In this document: positions 40,315-48,962 of the stretch, in pieces
How the letters are laid out: each line of letters begins with the position of its first letter
How positions within the stretch are numbered: position 1 is the stretch's first letter
NCBI RefSeq assembly: GCF_003112555.1
Contig: NZ_BEWB01000006.1
Span: 310,001 to 374,000, forward strand
Source: Streptomyces coelicoflavus
GTDB taxonomy: Bacteria; Actinomycetota; Actinomycetes; Streptomycetales; Streptomycetaceae
Reading direction: 5' to 3'
DNA: 64,000 nucleotides
Notes under the pieces: generated by a model
Told to the model about the DNA's origin: nothing
Databases searched by the model: none
Seen by the model: only the letters and a program-made list of their open reading frames with translations
Made by a program: the position numbers and the translations under genes

Positions 40315-41670
40315 TCACTTCTTTCCGGTGCCCCGCCGCACGGCCCTGCGCACCACCCGCCGCGCCCGCCGCACCTGGAGCTTGGCGCGCAGCTGCGGGC
40401 GGCTGCCGGGCAGACCCAGCTCGGTCAGCCGCAGCTCGGGGAAGTAGTGGCCGGGAACGGTCGCCAGGTGGGCCCGCAGCCAGGTCTCCGTCGGCTCGCG
40501 CAGCTTGGCGTAGGTCTTGGGCTGCATGCAGAACCCGATCGCCCGCACCAGCGGCGCCAGCGACTCGGGGGCCGCCCCGACGAGCGCCGGGGCCGCGGCC
40601 CGCTCCAGGTCCGGCACCAGGTGGTCGACGACGACGAGCGGCACGCGGTTGCTGTTCGGGTAGGGCTTGAGCCGCTCCGTCACCAGCGCCGTCCCCACCC
40701 GGGCGACCGGCACGTCGTAGTAGGCCGACGCGGTCACCATCGCCGTGGAGAAGCAGCCGACGACGAGTTCCGGCGCGCAGTGGTGGTACAGCGTCTCGGC
40801 CAGCAGCGGCGCGTCCAGCACGGTCAGCCGCACGCCCGCGTCCGCCGCGGCCTTGCTCAGCGCGGCCGTGTAGCCGGCCGGGGCCGTCGGGTGGGGCTTG
40901 AACACCACGGAGCGGTGCCCCGCACGCGCGGCGCCGGTCAGCATGCGGACGTGGAGGTCCTCCTCCTCCTGCGCGGTCAGGATGTTGATCGCCGCCAGGT
41001 ACTGGCCGAGCAGGACGGCCGTCGGCTTCTCCCGCAGCACGGGCGCCAGCTCGGGGTCGTCCGCCGCGTCCCGGGAGACCTCGTCGAGCACCGCGCGGAA
41101 CGCCCCGTCGGGGACGATCACGGGCTCGACGTCGTACTCCGACAGCAGCATCGGCCGCAGGCCCGGTATCAGGTCGAGGTGGAGCAGCCGCTGGATGCGC
41201 CGGGCGAGGGTCAGCGGCAGCTTCTCGCGCGTCGGGCCGTAGCTCATCAGGCCGTCGGCGTACACGTGGAGGGCGGCCTCGGAGAAGATCGCCGCCAGCG
41301 CGCGGGCCGGGTTGACCTGGATCGACTCGACGGCCAGCTCCACCAGGTCACGTTCGCCGATGCCCCAGGCGAGCCGGAACGCCTTCTGCCACAGGGACAC
41401 GTCGTTGCCCCGCGGGCCCCAGGCGCTGGGGTGGTGCGGGCGGATCGCCTCGTTCCAGCTGACGACGGTGTCGAACCGCGCGGATATGCGCCCGTACCCG
41501 TGCATCTCGTCGAGGCGCAGCGCGGTCTCGGGTATCGCCGCGTTGTTGGAGACCAGCAGGACGCGCCGGGCGCCGTCGCGCGGGCCGAACAGGCCGGCGT
41601 CGAGCGCCGCGGCGAGGGTGGCGGCCCCGTACAGGGTGGAGACCTGGAAGATCTGGGTCTTGTGCGGCAT
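40315..41670 (-). CDS. Polysialyltransferase-family glycosyltransferase (copy 1)
   Basis: A 451-residue protein of the bacterial alpha-2,8-polysialyltransferase family. These enzymes extend chains of nonulosonic acid from CMP-activated donors. It begins with TQIFQVSTLYGAATLAAALDAG. The donor-site blocks FKPHPTAP (about 271-278) and VVGCFSTAM (about 315-323) match the family HP and SS/ST motifs. A Lys/Arg-rich C-terminal helix suggests membrane association. The ATG is three bases after the GT2 stop. A second copy with the same signatures lies at 46444-47778. In S. coelicolor, such genes have been linked to Kdn teichulosonic acid. Confidence 0.88.
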   Translation of the reverse strand: MPHKTQIFQVSTLYGAATLAAALDAGLFGPRDGARRVLLVSNNAAIPETALRLDEMHGYGRISARFDTVVSWNEAIRPHHPSAWGPRGNDVSLWQKAFRLAWGIGERDLVELAVESIQVNPARALAAIFSEAALHVYADGLMSYGPTREKLPLTLARRIQRLLHLDLIPGLRPMLLSEYDVEPVIVPDGAFRAVLDEVSRDAADDPELAPVLREKPTAVLLGQYLAAINILTAQEEEDLHVRMLTGAARAGHRSVVFKPHPTAPAGYTAALSKAAADAGVRLTVLDAPLLAETLYHHCAPELVVGCFSTAMVTASAYYDVPVARVGTALVTERLKPYPNSNRVPLVVVDHLVPDLERAAAPALVGAAPESLAPLVRAIGFCMQPKTYAKLREPTETWLRAHLATVPGHYFPELRLTELGLPGSRPQLRAKLQVRRARRVVRRAVRRGTGKK

Positions 41671-41673
41671 GGG

Positions 41674-42639
41674 TCAGGCAGCCTTCCGGCCGTCACGCAG
41701 GCGGCCGAGCAACCTGCTGCGAGTGCTGTCGATGGTGCGGAGGGTCTCCTCCAGCACGTGCTGGGGCATGCGGTGCAGCGCGTCCCGCGCCTCCCGCCGC
41801 AGCCGCTGGGCGGCCGAGGACTCGTACTCGTCCACCTTGCCGAGGTGGAAGGCGATCATCGCGCAGTACGTCCGCACGGCCTTGGGAAGGAAGCGCTCCG
41901 CCTCCCGGTCCCGCGACAGGTCCTGCAACAGCATGTCGTAGGCCGGGATGAAGTCCAGTTGGCGGGAGTCCTTGATCTGGGTGAGCGAGGTGGCGACGCC
42001 CCGCCGGTAGAACACCCCGTGCAGACCGACGGACGCGTACGAGGCCGCCTTGAGGTGCAGGCGCCAGATCCACAGCCGGTCCTCGGCCGTACGCAGTTCG
42101 GTCGCGAAGCGCATCGCGCCGTCGTCGAAGAGGTGACGGCGGTAGAGGCCCGCCCAGACGAAGGGATAGTCGACCATCGTCTCCATGTGGGGCGGTGCGA
42201 TCCCGTCGCGCGGGTCCATCACGGTGTTGCGCAGCCGGGCCGGGGGCCGCCGGATCACCCGCTCCGTGCCGGTGGCCTGCACGTGGTCGGTGCGGGCGAA
42301 GTCGCAGCCCAACTCCTCCACGACGGACACCAGTTCGGTGAGATAGCCGGGCCCGTACCAGTCGTCGCCGTCGAGGAACGTGACGAAGTCGCCCCGGGCC
42401 GCGTCGATCCCGCTGTTGCGCGCCTGCGCTATGCCCCTGTTCGTCTCGTGCCGGATCACGCGGGTGTCGCTCCGCCCCTCGGCCCAGCGGTCGATCGCCA
42501 GCGGCGTGGAATCCGTGGAGCAGTCGTCGACGAGCAGGAACTCGAAGTCGGGGTCCGCGTTGTTGGCGAGACTTCTCAGAGTGCTCTCGGCGAAGGCTTC
42601 CACATTGTGCATGGGCACGACGACGGACAGTTTCGGCAC
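41674..42639 (-). CDS. GT2-family glycosyltransferase (partner of polysialyltransferase 1)
   Basis: A 321-residue GT-A fold enzyme: LSVVVPMHNVEAFAESTLRSL (about 4-24), DDCSTDST (about 38-45), the metal-binding DGDDW (about 89-93), and the acceptor-side TAEDRLWIWRLHL. Length and motifs fit an inverting transferase. The GTG has GAGAGG about six bases upstream. It is translated just before polysialyltransferase 1, and the same GT2-PST pair recurs at 46444-48764. This suggests that each GT2 primes or decorates the chain made by its partner. Confidence 0.87.
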   Translation of the reverse strand: MPKLSVVVPMHNVEAFAESTLRSLANNADPDFEFLLVDDCSTDSTPLAIDRWAEGRSDTRVIRHETNRGIAQARNSGIDAARGDFVTFLDGDDWYGPGYLTELVSVVEELGCDFARTDHVQATGTERVIRRPPARLRNTVMDPRDGIAPPHMETMVDYPFVWAGLYRRHLFDDGAMRFATELRTAEDRLWIWRLHLKAASYASVGLHGVFYRRGVATSLTQIKDSRQLDFIPAYDMLLQDLSRDREAERFLPKAVRTYCAMIAFHLGKVDEYESSAAQRLRREARDALHRMPQHVLEETLRTIDSTRSRLLGRLRDGRKAA

Positions 42640-42774
42640 GCGGGCCTCTCACGATCGAAGGTCGGGGATTGGAACAGGCTATCCACGCTCCCGGATCCGG
42701 CGGTGTCGGTGAAGGCGCGAGAAAACGAACTCCGTTCGCAGGGGAAGTGAATTCTTGGTGGTCCGGGTGGATTC

Positions 42775-45066
42775 TCAGACCATGCCGAAGGTGCTCCGCA
42801 GTTCCTCGATGTTCGACCGCGTGGTCTTCCACAGGAATTCCTGTGCGGCGTGCACGTCCGCCACCGCCGCCGCGTGGTCGTCGAGCAGCCCGGACGCCCG
42901 TTCCGCCAGCCGGGGGCCCAGGTCCCGGTCGTGCACGGAGAGCCCCCACTCCGGGCGGTCGATGTCCGACAGGAAGTAGGCGAGCTTCGGGTGGGAGACG
43001 AGACTGAGGATCGGGGTCCCGCAGCCGAACGGGATCATTCCCGCGTGCCCGCGCATCCCGATCACCAGCCGCGAACGGCGGAAGAGGCCGCGGATCCCGT
43101 CGTTCGACATGGCGTGGAGCTGCTCCACGGGCAGGGCGATGCCGTGCTCCCGGCGCAGGTCGTGCACGAACCTCTCGTCGGCCGGCATGTGCGCCGCGTA
43201 CCGCACGTCCGCCCGGTCCCGCAGGGAGCGCAGGGCCAGCGCCATCTGGGCGAGGAAGTGACCGTAGTCGTGCCCGAAGCGCAGCCCCGCGCGGTCGTAG
43301 GCGCAGTTGACCAGCACCGTGTCGGAGCGCTCCGCCGGGCCGGACAGCTCCGGTACGAGGTGCCGGGCCACGGTGGTCGGGCAGGGCTGGTAGCGCACCC
43401 GGTCGCGCAGGGAGGCGGGGAGCAGCTCGCGGACCCGGTCGATCGAGCCGTGGTTGCGCAGGCCGAAGAAGGCCGACCGCTCGACCAGGACCCGCAGGCT
43501 CTCGGCGAACCGCCCCCGCCGGTACCGCTGGCCGTCGAAGACGTTGTAGCCGACGGCGAACACCGCCAGCGGCGCGGTGAGGCGGGCCAGGAGGCCGTCC
43601 GGCACGTTCCACTGCCAGTGGCTGTTGCCGTTGGGGGAGGTGTCCGGGAGGAAGAGCCCGCCGCCGCCCACGATCACCCCCCGCCGTTCGTTCAGCCGCT
43701 CCAGCGCCGCCTCGTCGACCAGCCGGTGCACCGGCTGCCCGTACCAGCGGCGCGGGCCGGTGTCCGTGCCGAAGCACCGGCGCACGGCCTCCGGCAGGAC
43801 CTTGTCGCCGGCGTTCTCCCTGCCCTCGGCGAACAGCGCCACGTGCGCGAGCTGCTCGGCCGCGGGCGCGGCCGGCCCGGGCGGGGCCTCGGCGTCCGGA
43901 CGGGTGCGGACGTACCAGGCGTGGCAGCCGGCGTCGGTGGGGTCGGCCTCCAGGCCCTCGCGGGCGTAGGCGTGCGCGTCCGCGTCCCGTCCGCACACCC
44001 AGGCCAGCCGGGCCAGCTGGGCGAAGGCGCGGGGCGCGAGGTCGGGGGAGGCGGCGGCGAGCAGCAGGTGCCCCTCCGCCTCGTCGTAGCGCGACAGCGC
44101 CATCAGGCTGAGGCCGAGCGTCTCCTGGCAGCGCGGCGCGTCCAGCCGGTCCGCCACGACCGGGGCGAGCACCCGCACGGCCTCGTCGTAGCGTCCCTGC
44201 CCGCGGTGGACGTCGGCGACCGTGCGGGCGAGGTCGAGGGAGGGGCGGGCCTTCAGCAGCGGCGGGGCGAGGTGCGCCAGCAGGTCGGGGTGCTTGCCGC
44301 CGGGCAGGGCCCGGTAGGCGGCCCGGAACTCCTCGTCGCCCATCTCGAACCGGCGTCGAGCCTCGGCGGCCGGACCGTGCCCGGGTGCGTCGAACGACCC
44401 GGAGAAGCGCAGCACGACCACGTCGGCGGGCACCGGCAGGTCGTCGTGGAGGCGCCGGGCGGGGAAGTCGTACCGCGCGGCGAGCGGGACCAGGCGGTCG
44501 CCGAGCACGAGGTCACCGCCGTCGGGGGCGGGAGCGGGGGACCCGGCCGCCGGGGCGCCCGCCACGTCGGCGCGCTGGATGACGAGCAGCCCGTCCGGCG
44601 GCACGGCCCGGCGTTCCCCGCCCCCGCCGGCGGGCGGCAATTGCGGTACGGCACCGATCCCGTGGCGCATCCGCAGCAGCTCACCGAGGTCGCCGAGGAC
44701 GACCATGCCGGGGCCGAGGGCTATGACGGTGTCGTAGCCCTCCAGCCCGAAGACGGCGCGGCGGTCGTCCGCGGGGCGCGTGACGACGCGCGGGTGCAGC
44801 CTCCTGAGCCCGTCGAACGAGGAGTCCGGCAGCCCGGGATGCAGGACGACGAAGTCCTCGCACACCTGCGGGTTGGTCAGCGCCAGGCTGCGGACGAGGG
44901 TGTGGAGGCCGGGCAGGCCGTCCCGGCCGGTGTGGACGGCGAACGCGATCCGGCGCCTGCCGGTGACGGTGCTCCGGTCGTCCGCGGCGGAGGGGGACGC
45001 GGCGGAGGAGGAGACGGCGGAGGCGGAGGGAGAGGGCGAGGGCGAGGCGAGGGAGGAGTGGGTCAT
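42775..45066 (-). CDS. Multidomain protein: GT8-like segment, TPR-like helices, polysaccharide pyruvyltransferase
   Basis: A 763-residue protein. After a Ser/Pro/Ala-rich leader (about 1-35) comes a GT8-like region (about 38-260: IAFAVHTGRDGLPGLHTLVRSLAL, with YDTVIALGPGMVVLGDL in place of the usual DxD). TPR-like repeats follow (about 270-370). The C-terminal half is a pyruvyltransferase domain (about 385-740: NAGDKVLPEAVR, GVIVGGGGLFLP, GLRNHGSIDRVRELLP, VIGMRGHAGMIPFGCGTPILSL). It probably adds pyruvate ketals to the polymer. The missing DxD suggests the first domain binds rather than transfers. The ATG overlaps the GT29-like stop (ATGA); the frame is open further upstream, but that is the neighbour's territory. 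Confidence 0.82.
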   Translation of the reverse strand: MTHSSLASPSPSPSASAVSSSAASPSAADDRSTVTGRRRIAFAVHTGRDGLPGLHTLVRSLALTNPQVCEDFVVLHPGLPDSSFDGLRRLHPRVVTRPADDRRAVFGLEGYDTVIALGPGMVVLGDLGELLRMRHGIGAVPQLPPAGGGGERRAVPPDGLLVIQRADVAGAPAAGSPAPAPDGGDLVLGDRLVPLAARYDFPARRLHDDLPVPADVVVLRFSGSFDAPGHGPAAEARRRFEMGDEEFRAAYRALPGGKHPDLLAHLAPPLLKARPSLDLARTVADVHRGQGRYDEAVRVLAPVVADRLDAPRCQETLGLSLMALSRYDEAEGHLLLAAASPDLAPRAFAQLARLAWVCGRDADAHAYAREGLEADPTDAGCHAWYVRTRPDAEAPPGPAAPAAEQLAHVALFAEGRENAGDKVLPEAVRRCFGTDTGPRRWYGQPVHRLVDEAALERLNERRGVIVGGGGLFLPDTSPNGNSHWQWNVPDGLLARLTAPLAVFAVGYNVFDGQRYRRGRFAESLRVLVERSAFFGLRNHGSIDRVRELLPASLRDRVRYQPCPTTVARHLVPELSGPAERSDTVLVNCAYDRAGLRFGHDYGHFLAQMALALRSLRDRADVRYAAHMPADERFVHDLRREHGIALPVEQLHAMSNDGIRGLFRRSRLVIGMRGHAGMIPFGCGTPILSLVSHPKLAYFLSDIDRPEWGLSVHDRDLGPRLAERASGLLDDHAAAVADVHAAQEFLWKTTRSNIEELRSTFGMV

Positions 45067-46337
45067 CGCAGGGCGATCCTCATCTTGCTGTGGTCTACGT
45101 GCGCGGCGTGTTCCAGGACCCACTCCGCCTCCCGCGGCCTCAGCCGGCCGGGCAGGGTGAAGCCGACGAGGTCCAGGCGGGGGCTCGCGTCCAGGAAGTC
45201 CAGCAGCCTGAGGACGGTGAACGCGGTGGTCGGGGCCGGACCCCACCCGTCCTCGCCGAGCAGCGCCGGGTCGCCGAGGGGGCGGCGCAGCGAGGCGTCC
45301 GCGACGTGGTCCTGCGCGCCGGGCACGAGCCGCTCCCGCACGGCGCGGCGCCAGCCGGCCGCCGGGTCGCCGAACACGAGCCGGATCCCGGCCCGCCGGG
45401 TCCAGGCGGGCCCCTGCCACGGGGCGTCGCCGCGCAGGGAGACGGCGTGCAGGCCGGTGCGCTCGCCGGTGCCCCGGGCGCGGATCCGGAACGTGTCGCA
45501 GCGCACCACCAGGTCGTAGCCGTCGATCTCGGCGCCCAGCGTGCTGCCGGCGACGTCGGCGGCGTTCGAGACGACGCACACGCTCAGCCCCGAGAGCAGG
45601 TCCCGCAGACCGCTCACGTCGACCGGGGTGACGCCGTCGTGCGGCGGGTCGGGCGTCCCGGCCCGCTCGACGAGCCGCCGGTAGTCGCCGTACAGCGCGA
45701 GGAGGCGCCGTACGGCGGGATCGCCGGCGCCGTGCCCGGCCACCCGGGCCCGCACGTACGCGGCGAAGCGCGGGGCGAGGACCGCGGTGGTCGCGGTGGG
45801 CTCCTCGAGCAGTCCGCGCAGTTCGGAGCCGTCCTCGGGGAAGAGTGCGACGGCCGCCTCCAGACACTCCCGGCGGCGGCGCAGGGTGTGCATCCTGCGG
45901 GCGACCTCCGGGGCGGGGCGGCCGTCGGGCAGCAGCGCGACGTAGCGCCCGTAGCACTCCATCGCCTCCCCGCCGCGGCCGAGTCCGTCCAGTGCGAGGC
46001 CGCGCAGCCGCCACGCGCCCTTGGACCGCTGCCGGATCCCGGCCGCCGACTCGGCGAGCCCCAGCGCGAGGCCGAGACCGTGCTCCCCGCCCACCTCCAG
46101 CGCGCGCTCGCCGGCCTGGAGCAGCGCGTCGAAGGGATCCGCCGCCGGGCCGTCGAGCGAGGCCGCGAAGGCGCCGATCGCCCGGGTCAGACGGACCTGC
46201 GGGCCGGTGGCCCCGGGCTCCTGTGCGGCGAGGTGCTCGCCGCACAGGCGCAGGCTCCGGGCGTACGGGGCCGGCCCGGGGGCCTCCCGCTGCCGTACCT
46301 TGAACAACCCCGCCAGAGGCTTCGTCACGCGTTCCAC
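45063..46337 (-). CDS. GT29-like sialyltransferase-fold protein with N-terminal helical domain
   Basis: A 424-residue protein. The N-terminal half (about 1-230) is helical, TPR-like and Arg/Leu-rich. The C-terminal part resembles the eukaryote-type GT29 sialyltransferases: VCVVSNAADVAGSTLGAEIDGYDLVVRCDTF (about 258-288) is like sialylmotif L, and GPAPTTAFTVLRLLDFLD (about 365-382) is like motif S. An HxDH-like ending (AHVDHSKMR) is present. It could cap or branch the nonulosonic chain. The GTG is preceded by GGAG, and it is coupled to the pyruvyltransferase gene. Assignment is by motif only. Confidence 0.75.
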   Translation of the reverse strand: MERVTKPLAGLFKVRQREAPGPAPYARSLRLCGEHLAAQEPGATGPQVRLTRAIGAFAASLDGPAADPFDALLQAGERALEVGGEHGLGLALGLAESAAGIRQRSKGAWRLRGLALDGLGRGGEAMECYGRYVALLPDGRPAPEVARRMHTLRRRRECLEAAVALFPEDGSELRGLLEEPTATTAVLAPRFAAYVRARVAGHGAGDPAVRRLLALYGDYRRLVERAGTPDPPHDGVTPVDVSGLRDLLSGLSVCVVSNAADVAGSTLGAEIDGYDLVVRCDTFRIRARGTGERTGLHAVSLRGDAPWQGPAWTRRAGIRLVFGDPAAGWRRAVRERLVPGAQDHVADASLRRPLGDPALLGEDGWGPAPTTAFTVLRLLDFLDASPRLDLVGFTLPGRLRPREAEWVLEHAAHVDHSKMRIALR

Positions 46338-46443
46338 CGTTCTCCGACCGGACGCCGAATGTGCCCCAGAGCGACGGTCCGCGGGTGGCTTCCGGGCGGA
46401 CGGCGGGTGAACACTCGCCCTCCGGTCGGCATCCGGGCGGCCG

Positions 46444-47778
46444 TCATCCCCCGATCGAGCGCCGGATGGCCCATGCCCGGCGTACGACCCTGCGCGCCGT
46501 GGAGTTGCGCGGCAGGAAGCCCAGCCGGGCCGGGATGCCGCCCGGCAGGCCCAGGGAGGTCAGCCTGCGCTTCTTGAAGTACCGCCGGGTGCGGGCGTCC
46601 AGGTGGGCGCTCAGATAGGCCTCCGCCGCCGGCCGCAGCTCGGGCAGCACCCTCGGCTGCATCGCGAACCCGACGGCCCGCACGAGCGCGGCCACCGCGC
46701 CGGCGTCCACGTCCGGCCGCCCCTCGGCCACGGCGGCCGGGTCCGCCAGGTCCGGCAGGAGCGCGTCCACGAGGGTGGCGGGCACCCGGTTGCTGTTCTC
46801 GTACGGCGTCAGCCGGTCCAGGAGCGTCTCCGTGCCGGCCCGGGCGACCGGCAGGCCGTACAGGACGGACGCGGTGAGCAGGGCCGTGGAGAAGCAGCCG
46901 ACGACCAGCGCCGGACGCGTCCGCCGGAACAGCACCTCGGCCAGGACCGGCGTCTCCACCACGGTCAGGTCGACCCCCAGCCGCTCGGCCTCCCGTTCCA
47001 GGACCCGGGTGTAGCGGGCCGGCGCCGTGGGGTGCGTCTTGAACAGCACGCGCGTGTGCCCGAGTGCGGCGACGCCGGTCAGCATCCGCACGTGCAGGTC
47101 TTCCTCCTCCTCGGCGGAGAGGATGCCCAGCGCCGACAGGTACTGGCCGAGCAGCACCGCGGGCCGCTCCACGTCCGGCAGCCCGCCGCCGGTGTCCGCC
47201 AGCTCGTCCAGCACCTTGGTGAACGCCGCGGACGGCACGACCTCGGGCCCGACGCCGAACTCCGTCAGCAGCAGCGGCGCCAGCCCCGGCACCAGGTCCA
47301 GGTGGAGCAGCCGCTCCACACGCGTGCCGACCAGCGGGGCGAGCTTGGTGCGGGTGGGGCCGTAGCTCATCAGACCGTCCGCGTAGACGGTCATGGGCGC
47401 GTCGGTGAAGATCTGCGCCACGGCGAGCGCGGGCGGCACCTGGACCGACTCCACGGCCAGGGCCACGTCGTCCTCGCCCAGCTCCCACAACCGCCGCAGG
47501 TGCCGCTCCCACAGCGGCACGTCCCCGGCGCGCGGCGACCAGTCGCCGGGATGGAACGGGAAGACCGCCTCGTTCCACGACACCACGTCGTCGAACCGGC
47601 TCCGCAGCCGCTCGAACCCCGGCATCGCGTCCAGGGACGGCGTCGTCTCGGGCGTCGCCGCGTTGTTGGCGACCAGCAGGATCCGCCGGCCGGCCGCGTC
47701 GAAACAGCCGGAGTCCAGGGCCGCGGCGAGCGTGGCCGTGCCGTACAGCGTCGACGCCAGGAAGATCTGCGTGGTCAC
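46444..47778 (-). CDS. Polysialyltransferase-family glycosyltransferase (copy 2)
   Basis: A 444-residue homologue of copy 1. It shows QIFLASTLYGTATLAAALDSG at the N-terminus, the donor-site blocks FKTHPTAP (about 263-270; Lys-Thr instead of Lys-Pro) and VVGCFSTAL (about 307-315), and a basic C-terminal helix ending RRAWAIRRSIGG. It is coupled by GTGA overlap to the GT2 gene upstream. Two different polymerases in one cluster suggest two linkages or two repeating residues in the wall polymer. Confidence 0.88.
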   Translation of the reverse strand: MTTQIFLASTLYGTATLAAALDSGCFDAAGRRILLVANNAATPETTPSLDAMPGFERLRSRFDDVVSWNEAVFPFHPGDWSPRAGDVPLWERHLRRLWELGEDDVALAVESVQVPPALAVAQIFTDAPMTVYADGLMSYGPTRTKLAPLVGTRVERLLHLDLVPGLAPLLLTEFGVGPEVVPSAAFTKVLDELADTGGGLPDVERPAVLLGQYLSALGILSAEEEEDLHVRMLTGVAALGHTRVLFKTHPTAPARYTRVLEREAERLGVDLTVVETPVLAEVLFRRTRPALVVGCFSTALLTASVLYGLPVARAGTETLLDRLTPYENSNRVPATLVDALLPDLADPAAVAEGRPDVDAGAVAALVRAVGFAMQPRVLPELRPAAEAYLSAHLDARTRRYFKKRRLTSLGLPGGIPARLGFLPRNSTARRVVRRAWAIRRSIGG

Positions 47779-48764
47779 GCCGCCGCCCCCTCGTCCGGCC
47801 GGGCCGAGGACGCGTGCCGGCGCAGCCGGCGCAGCCGCACGGCCCGGTCGGCGTCCATCGTGTCGAGCACCTCGTCGAGCACGTCCTGCGGCATCCGCCG
47901 CAGCGCCGCCGCGCTCCTCGCCCGCAGTATCCGCGCCACGGCGGGCTCGAACCGCTCGGCGGACCCGAGGTGGTGGGAGATGATCGCGCAGTACGTGCGG
48001 ACCGCCTTCGGCACCAGCCGCGCCGCGTCCGGGTCCCCGGCCGCCCCCGCGAGCACCTCGTCGAACGCGCGGATGAAGTCCAGTTGGCGCACGTCACCGA
48101 TCTGGGTGAGCGAGGACGCCACCCCGCGCCGGTAGAACACGCCGAGCAGTCCGGTCACCGCGAAGGACTCCGCCTCCCGGTGCAGCTTCCAGATCCACGG
48201 CCGGTCCTCGGCCGTGCGCAGCCCGTCGGTGAAGTGCAGCAGACCGCGCTCGGCCAGCCGGCGGTGATAGACACCCGCCCACGCGTAGGCGTAGTCGACG
48301 GACGTGGTGCGGTGGGCGGGCAGGATCGCGTCGCGGGGGCGCAGGGCCGTGTTGCGGCGGCCGTGCGGGACCCGGTGCAGGGTGCGGTTGCGTCCCGTGC
48401 ACTGCACGTGGTCGGTGCGCACGAAGTCGACGTCCAGCCTCTCGATCGCGGCCACCAGGGCGGCGCAGTGGCCGGGCGCCAGCCAGTCGTCGCCGTCCAG
48501 GAAGGTGACGTACTCGCCGCGCGCCCGGTCGATGCCGGTGTTGCGGGCGGTCGCCAGGCCGCCGTTCCTCTCGTGTATCACCAGCACCGCCCCCGGCAGC
48601 TCCCGCTCCGCGCGCGCGAGGAGGTCCGCGGTCCCGTCGGTGGAGCAGTCGTCGACGAGAATGAACTCGAAGTCTTCCCGCGCGTTGGCGCGCAGACTCC
48701 GCAGAGTGTCTGGGGCGTATTGCCGCACGTTGTAGAACGGCACGATGACGGAGAGCTTGGGCAC
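47775..48764 (-). CDS. GT2-family glycosyltransferase (partner of polysialyltransferase 2)
   Basis: A 329-residue GT2 enzyme close to the one at 41674-42639: LSVIVPFYNVRQYAPDTLRSL, VDDCSTDGT, DGDDW and TAEDRPWIWKLHREA. It starts at GTG 48764, which has no Shine-Dalgarno. TAACGT seven bases upstream fits a leaderless message. It is the first gene of the leftward arm of the cluster and is divergent from the DUF6716-like gene. Confidence 0.87.
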   Translation of the reverse strand: MPKLSVIVPFYNVRQYAPDTLRSLRANAREDFEFILVDDCSTDGTADLLARAERELPGAVLVIHERNGGLATARNTGIDRARGEYVTFLDGDDWLAPGHCAALVAAIERLDVDFVRTDHVQCTGRNRTLHRVPHGRRNTALRPRDAILPAHRTTSVDYAYAWAGVYHRRLAERGLLHFTDGLRTAEDRPWIWKLHREAESFAVTGLLGVFYRRGVASSLTQIGDVRQLDFIRAFDEVLAGAAGDPDAARLVPKAVRTYCAIISHHLGSAERFEPAVARILRARSAAALRRMPQDVLDEVLDTMDADRAVRLRRLRRHASSARPDEGAAA

Positions 48765-48962
48765 GTGAGCGACGTTATGCGACGGTCCGGCATTCGGCTT
48801 TACCGGTTCCTTGATTCCCGGTGAACGCGGCGTGGCGAAGCGGTGAAGCGGGCATTTTCCCGGGCCCGGGGCGACCCGATACCCCATTCGGCGATGTGCT
48901 GTTCACCCTTTGTTGGATTTCGGTTGGGCGGTTCCTAGAAATGCCTTCCTAGCGTCTACGAC
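48765..48962. promoter_or_regulatory. Divergent promoter region of the glycopolymer cluster
   Basis: A 198-base region between the two arms. Leftward: TAACGT (48772-48777, other strand) seven bases before GTG 48764. Rightward: TAGCGT (48950-48955) seven bases before GTG 48963, and a direct repeat TTCCTAG at 48932-48938 and 48946-48952 overlapping it. Both starts lack a ribosome-binding site, so both are candidate leaderless promoters; the repeat may bind a regulator. Confidence 0.5.

Noticed and set aside
45067..46245. Upstream extension of the pyruvyltransferase frame to 1156 codons
   Set aside because: The added part is Arg/Pro-rich and lies over the GT29-like gene, which has the motifs and an ATGA junction to 45066.
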